NCBI GenBank assembly: GCA_900104495.1
Contig: FMXS01000003.1
Location: 186,001-250,000 of the forward strand
Source of the DNA: Ruminococcaceae bacterium FB2012
Lineage (GTDB): Bacteria; Bacillota; Clostridia; Oscillospirales; Ruminococcaceae
Direction: 5' to 3'
DNA: 64,000 nucleotides
Positions 8,612 through 16,046 of this stretch are shown here, piece by piece. The notes under the pieces are model-generated. The model did not search any database. It was not told the origin of the DNA and saw nothing but the letters and a program-made list of their open reading frames with translations. A program made the translations under genes and the position numbers. Within the stretch, counting starts at the first letter, position 1, and the number at the start of each line of letters is the position of its first letter.

Positions 8612-8944
8612 ATGCTTAACGAGAATTCACCCGATCTTTACACACTTGAGGACGAGAACGGCAAGGAGCAGGTGTTCGAGCTGCTGGATGTTATGGAAGT
8701 GGACGGAGAAAAGTATTTTGCTCTTACCCCCTACTATGAAGACCCCGAGGATATGCTGGAGGACGCCGGCGAGGTAGTCATCCTCAAATCCGTGTTTGAG
8801 GGTGACGAGGAAATGATGGTCTCCTTCGACGAGAACGAGGAGGAATACGACCGCGTGGGCGAGCTGTTCATGAAGCGCCTGGACGAGATGTTCGACTACG
8901 GCGACGAGGAAGAAGAAGACGGCGGCAGCGGAGATTATTCCTGA
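8612..8944 (+). CDS. DUF1292 (YrzB-like) acidic protein
   Basis: A 110-residue, strongly acidic soluble protein. Residues 9-80 match the DUF1292 pattern (YTLEDENGKEQ, then FELLDVMEVDGEKYFAL and a VVILKSVFEGDE strand), a small conserved Bacillota family that usually sits beside YrrK/YqgF-type genes and has no established biochemical role. Here it stands alone behind its own strong promoter. The start codon has an AGGAGG 9 nt upstream. The C-terminus is a run of Asp/Glu and Gly. Function unknown. Confidence 0.85.
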   Translation: MLNENSPDLYTLEDENGKEQVFELLDVMEVDGEKYFALTPYYEDPEDMLEDAGEVVILKSVFEGDEEMMVSFDENEEEYDRVGELFMKRLDEMFDYGDEEEEDGGSGDYS

Positions 8945-8999
8945 GCTCTATGGCAATACTGTACAATTTTTGGGGCATTAAATTACACAAAATTACATA

Positions 9000-9028
9000 T
9001 TGATAAACCGGCGGTTTTGTGGTATAAT
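9000..9028 (+). promoter_or_regulatory. Promoter of the probable 6S RNA
   Basis: TTGATA, 17-nt spacer, TATAAT. No coding gene follows before the terminator at 9251-9271. Confidence 0.8.
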
Positions 9029-9035
9029 ATAAGCA

Positions 9036-9271
9036 AGAAAAATAACTGCCTTGTGCGAGCAAGTATGGTATGATATGATCCAACACTTATTTTAAGGGAG
9101 TCCTGTCTCCGGAAGCGGACTGCAGACCTCCCGCCCCGGACCGCTTCGGCTGCTTCGGGCTACGGACGAAGGGAGCGAGAAACCATGGGGGGACACCCAC
9201 CTGCTGAGAGCGGGTTTTATTCCACCATACGACGGCAAGGCGGTATTTTTGTGCCCACGGGGCACTTTTTT
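9036..9271 (+). ncRNA. ssrS: Probable 6S RNA
   Basis: The stretch between a near-consensus promoter and a terminator has no gene. Its ends pair: ACTGCCTTG (9045-9053) with CAAGGCGGT (9236-9244), and GTATGG with CCATAC just inside, giving a long closed rod of about 195 nt, the size and layout of 6S RNA. A GGGGACACCCACC-like stretch on the 3' arm and a purine-poor open region on the 5' arm fit the central bubble of bacterial 6S RNAs, which bind housekeeping RNA polymerase. The family call is from memory of the pattern, not from a covariance search. Confidence 0.65.
9251..9271 (+). terminator. Terminator of the probable 6S RNA
   Basis: GTGCCC / GGGCAC stem with a 3-nt loop followed by at least six T. 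Confidence 0.9.
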
Positions 9272-9277
9272 ATTGCA

Positions 9278-9305
9278 AAAAAATCTCCCCGCTCACGGCG
9301 GGGAG
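9278..9305 (-). terminator. Terminator of the aldo/keto reductase gene
   Basis: CTCCCCGC / GCGGGGAG stem; on the minus strand it is followed by a long T run. Confidence 0.9.
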
Positions 9306-9317
9306 AAAAGTTTCTTG

Positions 9318-10283
9318 TCAGAGTATGTTTTCCAGGAATGCTGCTGTCTTGGGGTCGTAGCGGAGGTCCTGGGCGGCCATGTCTTCTTCAAGCTGCCAGA
9401 GCTTCGTCGCGGCGAACACCGACGACACAAAGAACTGCTGGCTGTTGAGATACCCCAGCGGAACGACTGCGGGAGGAACGCCCGTTTCCTCGCTGATCTG
9501 CTTTACCCTTGCCAGACGGGCGAGGTTGGCGGTGGAGGTGAACTGACCGTCCACGGGGATGGTGGCGTCGCCCTTTGCGAATCGGGCGAAGAAGCCCTTT
9601 GCCTGGGGCGAGAAGGCCATAACGGGTATATCGTGCTTGCGATACCAGTTATACTCCCACATATTCATGCAGACGAGGGTGGGGTCGCCGAAGGTATCGG
9701 TGGAGGAATGGGCCAGGCTGTAGTTGATCTGGCTGACGGTGAAGGGCTCCATGCCGTGCTTTACGGCCCAGTCGTTGGCCTGCTCGATGCGGGAGGTGGT
9801 CCAGTTGGAGGCACCGACGAACCGCACTCTGCCGCTCTCGACGAACTCGTTGAGAGTGGGCATAATCTCACTGACGGGAACCTGCTCGTCATCGCGGTGG
9901 AGGAAATAGATGTCGATGTAATCCGTCTGAAGGCATTCAAGGCTTCGGGAGAGGTCATAGCGGAGGGACTCGCGGTCCAGGCGTGAGACGGACATATCGT
10001 TATGGTCGGGATGTCCTCCCTTGGTGGCGATGATGATCTTTCCGCGGTTGCCCCGGGCCTGCATCCAGCGTCCGATAACGGACTCGCTGGCATCGGCGCC
10101 GTTTTCCAGCCATGCGCAGTAAGCCCGGGCGGTATCGATGCAGGTGCCGCCCAGCTCGACGTACTTATCGAGGAGGGAGAAATAGAACTCGTCGTTATCC
10201 TGGGTTTCAAAGTTGGCGGTGCCGAAGGTAAGGCAGGGAAGCTCAAGGGCATGACGCCTGTTTTTCAATGTATATTTGAACAA
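9318..10283 (-). CDS. Aldo/keto reductase
   Basis: An NAD(P)H-dependent oxidoreductase of the aldo/keto reductase TIM-barrel family, about 321 residues, cytoplasmic. The catalytic tetrad is visible in order: Asp and Tyr in CIDTARAY, Lys in IATKGG and His in YFLHRDD, with the later FSPQAKGFF segment in the cofactor-binding half. It is a single gene with its own terminator and a long leader (promoter near 10393-10422). The open frame reaches a GTG at 10292, but that lies inside the AGAGGTGAT ribosome site; TTG at 10283 is the more likely start. The substrate cannot be predicted. Confidence 0.88.
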   Translation of the reverse strand: MFKYTLKNRRHALELPCLTFGTANFETQDNDEFYFSLLDKYVELGGTCIDTARAYCAWLENGADASESVIGRWMQARGNRGKIIIATKGGHPDHNDMSVSRLDRESLRYDLSRSLECLQTDYIDIYFLHRDDEQVPVSEIMPTLNEFVESGRVRFVGASNWTTSRIEQANDWAVKHGMEPFTVSQINYSLAHSSTDTFGDPTLVCMNMWEYNWYRKHDIPVMAFSPQAKGFFARFAKGDATIPVDGQFTSTANLARLARVKQISEETGVPPAVVPLGYLNSQQFFVSSVFAATKLWQLEEDMAAQDLRYDPKTAAFLENIL

Positions 10284-10392
10284 AAGGATCACCTCTTATT
10301 TTAATTGCGGGATATACAAACAGCCTTGCAGAGCGGAGCCTTTTCGATACAGAATTGAACAGTCCGCTCCGGGTACTGTTATCTTATATATA

Positions 10393-10422
10393 ATATTAGC
10401 ACAAACGTATTCCCGATTTCAA
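10393..10422 (-). promoter_or_regulatory. Probable promoter of the aldo/keto reductase gene
   Basis: Minus strand TTGAAA, 18-nt spacer, TAATAT. It implies a leader of roughly 100 nt. Confidence 0.55.
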
Positions 10423-10461
10423 GGGGTTTTTATGAAATTTTATATATTTTTAAAAAAGTGC

Positions 10462-10490
10462 TTGACAAGTATTGTCACTTGATATATAAT
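10462..10490 (+). promoter_or_regulatory. Promoter of the ylxM-ffh operon
   Basis: TTGACA, 17-nt spacer, TATAAT. A GTAAAG/CTTTAC stem-loop (about 10503-10521) starts near the predicted transcription start. Confidence 0.88.
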
Positions 10491-10559
10491 GTAATAGGTG
10501 CGTAAAGTGTATTAGCTTTACAGCTGTACAAAAAAACAGACAGTACGGAGGGGAAGGCC

Positions 10560-10949
10560 ATGGATAAGAAACTTGAAACCAGCGATCTGCTGGACATTTA
10601 CGGCGAGCTGCTTACCGAAAAGCAGAGAGATATGCTGGAGCTTTACTATAACGACGACCTCTCCCTCGCAGAGATCGCCGAGCATTACGAGATCTCCCGG
10701 CAGGGGGTCCACGATTCCATAAAGCGCGGCGAGGAAACGCTCCGCGAGTATGAAAGAGTACTGGGTCTGAAAGCCAAGCAGGAAAGCTACAAGCAGGAGC
10801 TGCTGCATTACAAGGAGTTGGCGCTGGCGGTGTTTGAGGAGTGCAAGAAGAATTCCTTCGCCCGGAACATTGCCGAAAAGACGATCACCCTTCTTGAGAC
10901 CCTCGACGAAAAGCTCGAGGATTTTGACAACACTAAGTATCTCGAATAA
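10560..10949 (+). CDS. ylxM: YlxM-type helix-turn-helix protein of the SRP operon
   Basis: A 129-residue protein of the UPF0122/YlxM family. The helix-turn-helix is plain at about 33-65 (DLSLAEIAEHYEISRQG), related to sigma-70 region 4, followed by an amphipathic helical tail. YlxM is normally encoded directly before ffh, as here (29-nt gap), and is thought to act with the signal recognition particle. The start has a GGAGGGG ribosome site. The length is slightly above the usual 105-115 residues because of the helical tail. Confidence 0.9.
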   Translation: MDKKLETSDLLDIYGELLTEKQRDMLELYYNDDLSLAEIAEHYEISRQGVHDSIKRGEETLREYERVLGLKAKQESYKQELLHYKELALAVFEECKKNSFARNIAEKTITLLETLDEKLEDFDNTKYLE

Positions 10950-10978
10950 GGCGGTACAGCCGATAAGGAGTTTAAACT

Positions 10979-12352
10979 ATGGCATTTGAAGGTCTTTCCG
11001 AAAAGCTGGGTTCGGTATTCAAAAAGCTCAAAAGCCGCGGCAAGCTCTCCGAAAGCGATGTCAAGGAGGCTATGCGCGAGGTCAAAATGGCGCTGCTCGA
11101 AGCCGACGTAAGCTATAAGGTAGTTAAGGAATTTGTTGCAAACGTTACGGAGCGTGCTGTGGGCGAGGAAGTACTGAAAAGCCTTACTCCCGGTCAGCAG
11201 GTCATCAAGATAGTTAACGAAGAGCTGATAAAGCTCATGGGCGAGGCCAACTCGAAGATCAACTTTCCCAACAAGCCGCCGTGCATTATCATGATGTGCG
11301 GTCTCCAGGGTTCGGGTAAGACCACCCACGCCGCCAAGCTGGCAAAATATTTCAAGGCACAGGGCAACCGTCCTCTGCTGGTAGCCTGCGACGTTTACCG
11401 TCCGGCGGCTATCGAACAGCTGAAAGTAGTCGGCGGCAGAGCTGATGTAGCGGTCTTTGAAATGGGACAGATCGACCCCCGGAAGATCGTGAAGGAAGGC
11501 ATCAAGTACGCCAAGGACTACGGTCACGACTTAGTGATCCTCGACACGGCGGGACGTCTGCACATCGACGAAGAGCTGATGAACGAGCTGAAGGATATCA
11601 AGAAGATCGCCGAGCCCAACGAGATCATGCTGGTAGTCGATGCGATGATCGGTCAGGATGCGGTAAAGGTGGCCTCCAGCTTTGACGAGGCTCTCGGCAT
11701 CGACAGCGTCATTCTGACGAAGCTGGATTCCGACACCAGAGGCGGTGCGGCGCTGTCCGTACTTTCCGTAACGGGCAAGCCCATCAAGTTCGTCGGCATG
11801 GGTGAGAAGCTGGACGAGTTCGAGCCCTTCCACCCGGAGCGAATGGCTTCGCGTATCCTCGGCATGGGCGACGTGCTGACTCTTATCGAGAAGGCCCAGC
11901 AGACCGTTGACGAGAAGGAAGCGGAGAAGCTGGCCAAGAAGGTCAAGGAAAAGGGCTTTGATCTCAACGACCTGCTGGATCAGATGAAAACGATCCACAA
12001 GATGGGCTCCATGCGTTCTATAATGAAGCTGATCCCCGGTGCCAACAAGATCACCGACGAACAGCTGGAACAAAGCGAGATACAGCTCAAAAAGACCGAA
12101 GCGATCATCAACTCCATGACCAAAGCCGAGCGCGAAAAGCCGCAGATCATTGATCCCAAGCGCAAGAGAAGGATCGCCGCCGGCAGCGGCACTCAGGTAA
12201 GCGATGTCAACACCCTGCTGAAGCAGTTTGACGATATGCAGAAGATGATGAAGCAGTACGGTCTCGGCGGTAATCTCCACGGAAGAAAATCCAGGAAGAA
12301 CCGCGCGGCACTGCTCAAAGGACTCGGCGGAGGTATGCCTCCGAAGGAGTGA
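10979..12352 (+). CDS. ffh: Signal recognition particle GTPase Ffh
   Basis: The 457-residue SRP54 homologue that binds signal sequences and SRP RNA and delivers ribosomes to FtsY at the membrane. The N domain (about 1-85) is followed by the G domain with GLQGSGKTT (G1), DTAGRLHID (G3) and TKLDSDTRGG (G4), then the Met-rich M domain (about 310-440) with the RIAAGSGTQ segment that contacts SRP RNA. The length is normal. It is the second gene of ylxM-ffh-rpsP-khpA, a common Bacillota order. The GTG-free ATG start has AAGGAG upstream. Confidence 0.97.
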   Translation: MAFEGLSEKLGSVFKKLKSRGKLSESDVKEAMREVKMALLEADVSYKVVKEFVANVTERAVGEEVLKSLTPGQQVIKIVNEELIKLMGEANSKINFPNKPPCIIMMCGLQGSGKTTHAAKLAKYFKAQGNRPLLVACDVYRPAAIEQLKVVGGRADVAVFEMGQIDPRKIVKEGIKYAKDYGHDLVILDTAGRLHIDEELMNELKDIKKIAEPNEIMLVVDAMIGQDAVKVASSFDEALGIDSVILTKLDSDTRGGAALSVLSVTGKPIKFVGMGEKLDEFEPFHPERMASRILGMGDVLTLIEKAQQTVDEKEAEKLAKKVKEKGFDLNDLLDQMKTIHKMGSMRSIMKLIPGANKITDEQLEQSEIQLKKTEAIINSMTKAEREKPQIIDPKRKRRIAAGSGTQVSDVNTLLKQFDDMQKMMKQYGLGGNLHGRKSRKNRAALLKGLGGGMPPKE

Positions 12353-12359
12353 TGAGTTT

Positions 12360-12378
12360 GGGCGCTTAGTAAGCGCCC
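12360..12378 (+). other. Hairpin between ffh and rpsP
   Basis: GGGCGCTT / AAGCGCCC stem with a 3-nt loop and no T tract. It may protect or partly separate the ffh and rpsP messages. Confidence 0.6.
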
Positions 12379-12472
12379 ATACACCCACAGCTATCAACGG
12401 CGAAAGCCTTGATCATAAATTAAGCATTGAACGCCATCCGGCGTGTACATTGACAAGCGAGGTGAAAGTAGA

Positions 12473-12715
12473 ATGGCAGTAAAGATCAGACTGAGAAGAA
12501 TGGGCGCCAAGAAGGCTCCTTTCTACAGATTAGTCGTTGCGGATTCGAGATACCCCAGAGACGGCCGCTTCATCGAGGAGATCGGTTACTACGATCCCAC
12601 CAAGGAGCCTTCCGTACTGAAGGTAGACGATGAGAAGGCTAAGAGCTGGATCGCTAAGGGCGCACAGCCCACCGATACCGTCAAGGCTCTTCTCAAGAAG
12701 AACGGAACACTGTAA
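12473..12715 (+). CDS. rpsP: 30S ribosomal protein S16
   Basis: An 80-residue ribosomal protein of the small subunit, with the family start MAVKIRLRRMGAKKAPFYR and the DSRYPRDGRFIEEIGYYDP block. The ATG at 12473 has GAGGTGA about 7 nt upstream and gives the standard length; the open frame continues 10 codons further upstream but those are not conserved. It follows ffh by 120 nt and precedes khpA by 84 nt. Confidence 0.97.
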   Translation: MAVKIRLRRMGAKKAPFYRLVVADSRYPRDGRFIEEIGYYDPTKEPSVLKVDDEKAKSWIAKGAQPTDTVKALLKKNGTL

Positions 12716-12799
12716 AATGCGCTTCGTATCGGCAGGAACCTATCCCACCGCTGTCCTGCCGATATATTGTTTCCGTGGGAAAACAAGGAGGAAAACCAA

Positions 12800-13033
12800 A
12801 TGGAACAGCTTTTGAAAACTATCGTCTGCGAACTCGTTGACGACCCCTCGGCTGTTGAAGTAACAGTCGATGAACCCAACGAGGAGGGCGAGACAGTTTA
12901 TCATCTGCACGTCGCTCCCGACGATATGGGCAGAGTTATCGGCAAGCAGGGACGTATCGCCAAGGCGATCCGCACCGTTATGAGAGCCGGCTGCTCCCGC
13001 ATCGGTCAGAAGATCAGAGTGGAGATAGACTGA
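12800..13033 (+). CDS. khpA: KH-domain RNA-binding protein KhpA (YlqC)
   Basis: A 77-residue protein consisting of one KH domain with the GKQG loop (VIGKQGRIAKAIR at about 48-60) that grips single-stranded RNA. KhpA pairs with KhpB in Bacillota and affects cell size and small-RNA traffic. The ATG at 12800 has AAGGAGG at the proper distance. The usual next genes rimM and trmD are absent; a strong terminator follows at 13067-13101, so this ends the SRP operon here. Confidence 0.93.
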   Translation: MEQLLKTIVCELVDDPSAVEVTVDEPNEEGETVYHLHVAPDDMGRVIGKQGRIAKAIRTVMRAGCSRIGQKIRVEID

Positions 13034-13066
13034 TCCTCCCAGACGGATAATTTGATTTTTGTACGG

Positions 13067-13101
13067 CACTCCTGCCGCTTCGGCGGCGGGAGTGTTTTTT
13101 T
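13067..13101 (+). terminator. Terminator of the ffh-rpsP-khpA operon
   Basis: Twelve-base-pair GC-rich stem (13067-13078 and 13083-13094) with a TTCG loop, followed by seven T. Confidence 0.93.
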
Positions 13102-13167
13102 GCACCCCTTTTATAAATAATCTGTCATTTTATATCAATCCTTTAATAATATATCATTAATAAAGTT

Positions 13168-13248
13168 TTTTGTGACATATCCGTAACCGTGGGAAGGCAG
13201 ATCCCCCAAGCTGCGCTGATGCGCGGTCTGCGGTTCGCGGTCACAAAA
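13168..13248. other. Nested inverted repeats in the gap before the GH16 gene
   Basis: Outer arms TTTTGTGAC / GTCACAAAA enclose GCAGATC / GGTCTGC and an inner GCGC-TGAT-GCGC hairpin. The whole could form one branched rod of 81 nt. It lies before the predicted promoter, so it may be a small RNA, an operator region or a mobile palindromic unit. The rest of the 13102-13408 gap holds only AT-rich promoter DNA. Confidence 0.45.
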
Positions 13249-13267
13249 GTTTAAATAGATTATATTT

Positions 13268-13297
13268 TTGAAATTTTTAATACATTGTCGATATAAT
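13268..13297 (+). promoter_or_regulatory. Probable promoter of the GH16 gene
   Basis: TTGAAA, 18-nt spacer, TATAAT. A second TATAAT at 13315-13320 has no good -35 partner, so the exact start is uncertain. Confidence 0.5.
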
Positions 13298-13408
13298 TTC
13301 CCGGAACTCGGAGCTATAATAAAACTGTCAAGATGAACAGAAAGTTCATCACGTTCGGAAAACTTATGTTAAAAGAGCACAGTGTATCGAGAACGGAGGT
13401 AAATGAAA

Positions 13409-14701
13409 ATGAAACTTAGAAGGATCATCGGTCTGGCAGCCGCAGCAGCTATCGCGGCAGCAGCACTCATCATCCCGTCGGGCGCAAGCGCGGCATCAAC
13501 ATTCACAGGCAGCTATTTCGGCACAGGTTTCGACAGCTATGACTGGGGCAAAATGGAAGCCTCGGACGGCTGGTCCAACGGCGGTATGTTCAACTGCACC
13601 TGGAGCAAGGACAACGTTCAGTTCAGCGGCGGAAAGATGAATCTCTCCATCACCGGCAACCAGTGGCAGGGCTACAAGGGCGCCGAGTACCGCACCACTC
13701 AGGCTTACGGCTTCGGTATGTACGACGTAAGCATGAAGCCTATCAAGAACAACGGCGTTGTAAGCTCCTTCTTCACCTACACCGGCCCCTCGGACGGCAC
13801 GGTATGGGACGAGATCGACATCGAGTTCCTGGGCAAGAACACCAACCAGGTTCAGTTCAACTACTACACCAGAGGCCAGGGCAACCACGAGTACGTTTAC
13901 AACCTCGGCTTTGACGCTTCTCAGTCCTTCCACCAGTACGGATTCTATTGGGACAAGAGCAGCATCACCTGGTATGTTGACAAGAAGGCCGTCTACACCG
14001 CTTACAGAGACATTCCTCAGACTCCCGGACGCATCATGATGAACGTTTGGAACGGCACCGGCGTTGACGAGTGGCTGGCTCACTACGACGGCAGAGCTCC
14101 TCTCACCGCTCAGTATGACTGGATCTCCTACACTGCTCCCGGCAGCGGCAGCAGCAATAACAACAACAATCAGCAACAGCAGAACAATAACAACAACAAC
14201 TGGAACAACAACCAACAGCAGCAGCAGAACAACAACAATAACTGGAACAATAACAACAACTCCGGCAGCTTCCAGTCGGGACAGAAGTACTCCATCAAGT
14301 GCGTCAACAGCGGCAAGGCTCTGGACGTAAACTGGGGCAGCAAGGACGACGGCGCTAACGTTCTCCAGTACACCTACCACGGCTACACCAATCAGAAGTG
14401 GTATCTTGAAAGACAGGGCGACGGCAGCTACGTTATCAAGTGCGCCAATAGCAACAAGGTACTGGACGTTGCATGGGGCAGCAGAGATGACGGCGCAAAC
14501 GTACAGCAGTGCAGCTACAACGGCAACTCCTGCCAGAAGTGGGAGCTCCGCAGAGTAGGCAACAGCTACGCTATCATCAACAAGAACAGCGGCAAGGCCC
14601 TCGACGTATCCGGCCGCTCCACCGCCGACAACGCCAACGTTCTCCAGTGGAGATACACCGGCGCCAACAACCAGCTCTGGAACATCGAAGCAGTTTACTG
14701 A
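13409..14701 (+). CDS. Secreted GH16 endo-beta-glucanase (lichenase-like) with ricin-type lectin domain
   Basis: A 430-residue exported enzyme. After a signal peptide (about 1-29, ending ASA) comes a GH16 jelly-roll with the catalytic signature DEIDIEFLG (Glu135, Asp137, Glu139), as in lichenases that cut beta-1,3-1,4-glucans. A Gln/Asn/Trp-rich low-complexity linker (about 248-285) joins it to a ricin-type/CBM13 beta-trefoil (about 287-430) with three QxW-type repeats (NQKWYL, CQKWEL, NQLWNI). No dockerin is present, so it is probably free rather than cellulosomal. ATG 13409 is favoured over 13403 because GGAGG lies 9 nt before it. Exact glucan specificity is inferred. Confidence 0.92.
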   Translation: MKLRRIIGLAAAAAIAAAALIIPSGASAASTFTGSYFGTGFDSYDWGKMEASDGWSNGGMFNCTWSKDNVQFSGGKMNLSITGNQWQGYKGAEYRTTQAYGFGMYDVSMKPIKNNGVVSSFFTYTGPSDGTVWDEIDIEFLGKNTNQVQFNYYTRGQGNHEYVYNLGFDASQSFHQYGFYWDKSSITWYVDKKAVYTAYRDIPQTPGRIMMNVWNGTGVDEWLAHYDGRAPLTAQYDWISYTAPGSGSSNNNNNQQQQNNNNNNWNNNQQQQQNNNNNWNNNNNSGSFQSGQKYSIKCVNSGKALDVNWGSKDDGANVLQYTYHGYTNQKWYLERQGDGSYVIKCANSNKVLDVAWGSRDDGANVQQCSYNGNSCQKWELRRVGNSYAIINKNSGKALDVSGRSTADNANVLQWRYTGANNQLWNIEAVY

Positions 14702-14722
14702 TGAACAGGTTATAATTGAAAA

Positions 14723-14753
14723 ACCCGGTGTCACAACAGCGGCACCGGGTTTT
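14723..14753 (+). terminator. Terminator of the GH16 gene
   Basis: ACCCGGTG / CACCGGGT stem followed by TTTT. Confidence 0.85.
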
Positions 14754-14765
14754 CCTATATTAATT

Positions 14766-14794
14766 CAGCCCCTTCCGCCGATCGGAAAGGGCTG
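14766..14794 (-). terminator. Hairpin at the end of the small XRE gene
   Basis: Twelve-base-pair stem with one mismatch between CAGCCCCTTCCG and CGGAAAGGGCTG. On the minus strand the T tract is weak. Confidence 0.5.
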
Positions 14795-15016
14795 TTATTC
14801 GTCTGCGGGGATATATTTAAGAATGTCGGATATCTCACATTTGAGGTAATCGCATATCCGTGCCAGCACCGGAAGGTCGATCCGGGCGACTTTGTTGTTG
14901 CAGTAGGAGTTGAGCTGCGCGGGGCTGAGATTGCAGTTCTTTATAAGTTTATATTTGCTTATTCCGCGTTTCAGCCGGTATTCGTCAAGTGTTATTATAA
15001 CCTTTCCGTTAGCCAT
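14795..15016 (-). CDS. Small Cro/CI-type helix-turn-helix regulator
   Basis: A 73-residue DNA-binding protein consisting of one XRE-type domain: LDEYRLKRGISKYKL, then NLSPAQLNSYCNN as recognition region and ICDYLKCEISDILKYIP as the closing helices. It belongs to the small HTH_26-like regulators that are frequent in clostridia and in mobile elements. It stands alone between the GH16 gene and an AT-rich stretch, so its target cannot be inferred. No ribosome site better than a weak purine run is seen. Confidence 0.8.
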   Translation of the reverse strand: MANGKVIITLDEYRLKRGISKYKLIKNCNLSPAQLNSYCNNKVARIDLPVLARICDYLKCEISDILKYIPADE

Positions 15017-15073
15017 ATAACGACCGCCTATCTGTTGTATTTATGCCTCGCCGCTTCGCGGCTCGGCAAGGTG

Positions 15074-15120
15074 CGGAAAAGGGTATATCCCCGCCGCCGG
15101 CGGGGATATACCCTTTTCCG
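15074..15120. repeat. Perfect 47-nt palindrome
   Basis: Two 23-bp arms around one central base. The arm reads CGGAAAAGGGTATATCCCC followed by GCCG. It lies just upstream of the XRE gene and at the border where the DNA turns AT-rich. It is likely a REP-like palindromic unit or a cruciform-forming site. Confidence 0.85.
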
Positions 15121-15312
15121 CCGAAATTCTTTACTTATATAGTATTATAATATAAAACTCAAAATAATCAAAGTTAAAAAATATTTAATTTATTTTATAA
15201 TAATTTATTATAAATTGCATTAAAGATGTTGACTATAGCAAAAAACTATTGTATAATAAACTAATAATATTTAATGTATACGATGATATTCACAAACAGG
15301 AGGATAATTAAA

Positions 15313-15840
15313 TTGAAAAAAAGCAAAAAAGGTGGAACTGTATTAACAGCAATCTTACTTATTTTAGTAATAATTTTAGTAATAATACTCACAACTGCCA
15401 TCGTGCGAGAAATAAACAAGAAAAAAAGTGAAAACGGTTCAACACAGACCGGAACAATTTCAGCAAATACACCTACGGACACCGATACAAAATCCCAGCG
15501 CAACTATGAATGCAAACTGTTATCTGCTCGCATAGGGAAAGGATACAAAGATGAGCCTATCCTTATTTGCAAATATGAATGGACAAACAACTCAGATAAG
15601 GCAACGGACTTTTCCTTTGCATTTTATGATCAAGCATTTCAGAACGGCATAGAGTGTAAAAAAGCATATATGGTTGACAGTTTAGAAGGAGAACGAATGA
15701 CAAATATTCAACCGGGAACAACATATACCGTCGATGTTCCGTATACTTTGAATGATAATAAAAGCGAAGTTGAGATCATTGTTAAGCAAGCTTTTTCCTT
15801 TGAAGATATAGAATATATACATACAACAGTAAAAATATAA
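15313..15840 (+). CDS. DUF5067-type membrane-anchored protein
   Basis: A 175-residue protein with a Lys-rich start, one transmembrane segment (about 9-30) and an external domain. That domain (about 70-175) shows the DUF5067 pattern: a strand with ICKYEWTNNSDKATDFSFAF, then YDQAFQNGIEC, an NIQPGTTYTVDVPY turn and a final EVEIIVKQAFSF strand. Such small immunoglobulin-like domains are common in clostridial lipoproteins with unknown roles. TTG at 15313 is chosen because AGGAGG ends 9 nt before it. The gene and its surroundings are visibly AT-rich compared with neighbours, which suggests acquisition. Confidence 0.72.
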   Translation: MKKSKKGGTVLTAILLILVIILVIILTTAIVREINKKKSENGSTQTGTISANTPTDTDTKSQRNYECKLLSARIGKGYKDEPILICKYEWTNNSDKATDFSFAFYDQAFQNGIECKKAYMVDSLEGERMTNIQPGTTYTVDVPYTLNDNKSEVEIIVKQAFSFEDIEYIHTTVKI

Positions 15841-15932
15841 AAAAGCATCACAGCATCATAAAACCATTTGCTCAACTCCATAAAAAACTAACTATTACCA
15901 TTTAATATATTCTGAACAATCTCGCGCTCCCC

Positions 15933-15961
15933 TTGCATCCCCGCCCAAAATATGCTATAAT
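15933..15961 (+). promoter_or_regulatory. Promoter of guaA
   Basis: TTGCAT, 17-nt spacer, TATAAT. Confidence 0.75.
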
Positions 15962-15963
15962 AA

Positions 15964-15997
15964 ATCAGCGCCGCAATCGCAGCGCTGATGTTTTTTT
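15964..15997 (+). promoter_or_regulatory. Terminator-like hairpin at the start of the guaA message
   Basis: ATCAGCG / CGCTGAT stem followed by seven T, starting within about 4 nt of the -10 box. RNA polymerase would make it almost at once, so it is more likely a 5' stabilising stem than a true terminator. A second small hairpin, CGCCT/AGGCG, follows at about 16005-16020. Confidence 0.6.
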
Positions 15998-16046
15998 GAA
16001 CCTACGCCTTGCCGCAGGCGGCGGGGCATAAGAAAGGTCTGATAAT

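Noticed and set aside
13034..13402. Possible c-di-GMP riboswitch before the GH16 gene
   Set aside because: The structured element lies before the predicted promoter and lacks the conserved GEMM core.
13496..14734. 412-codon minus-strand open frame opposite the GH16 gene
   Set aside because: Caused by codon bias of the plus gene; the Gln/Asn linker reads as long Val/Leu runs on the other strand, which is not a real protein.
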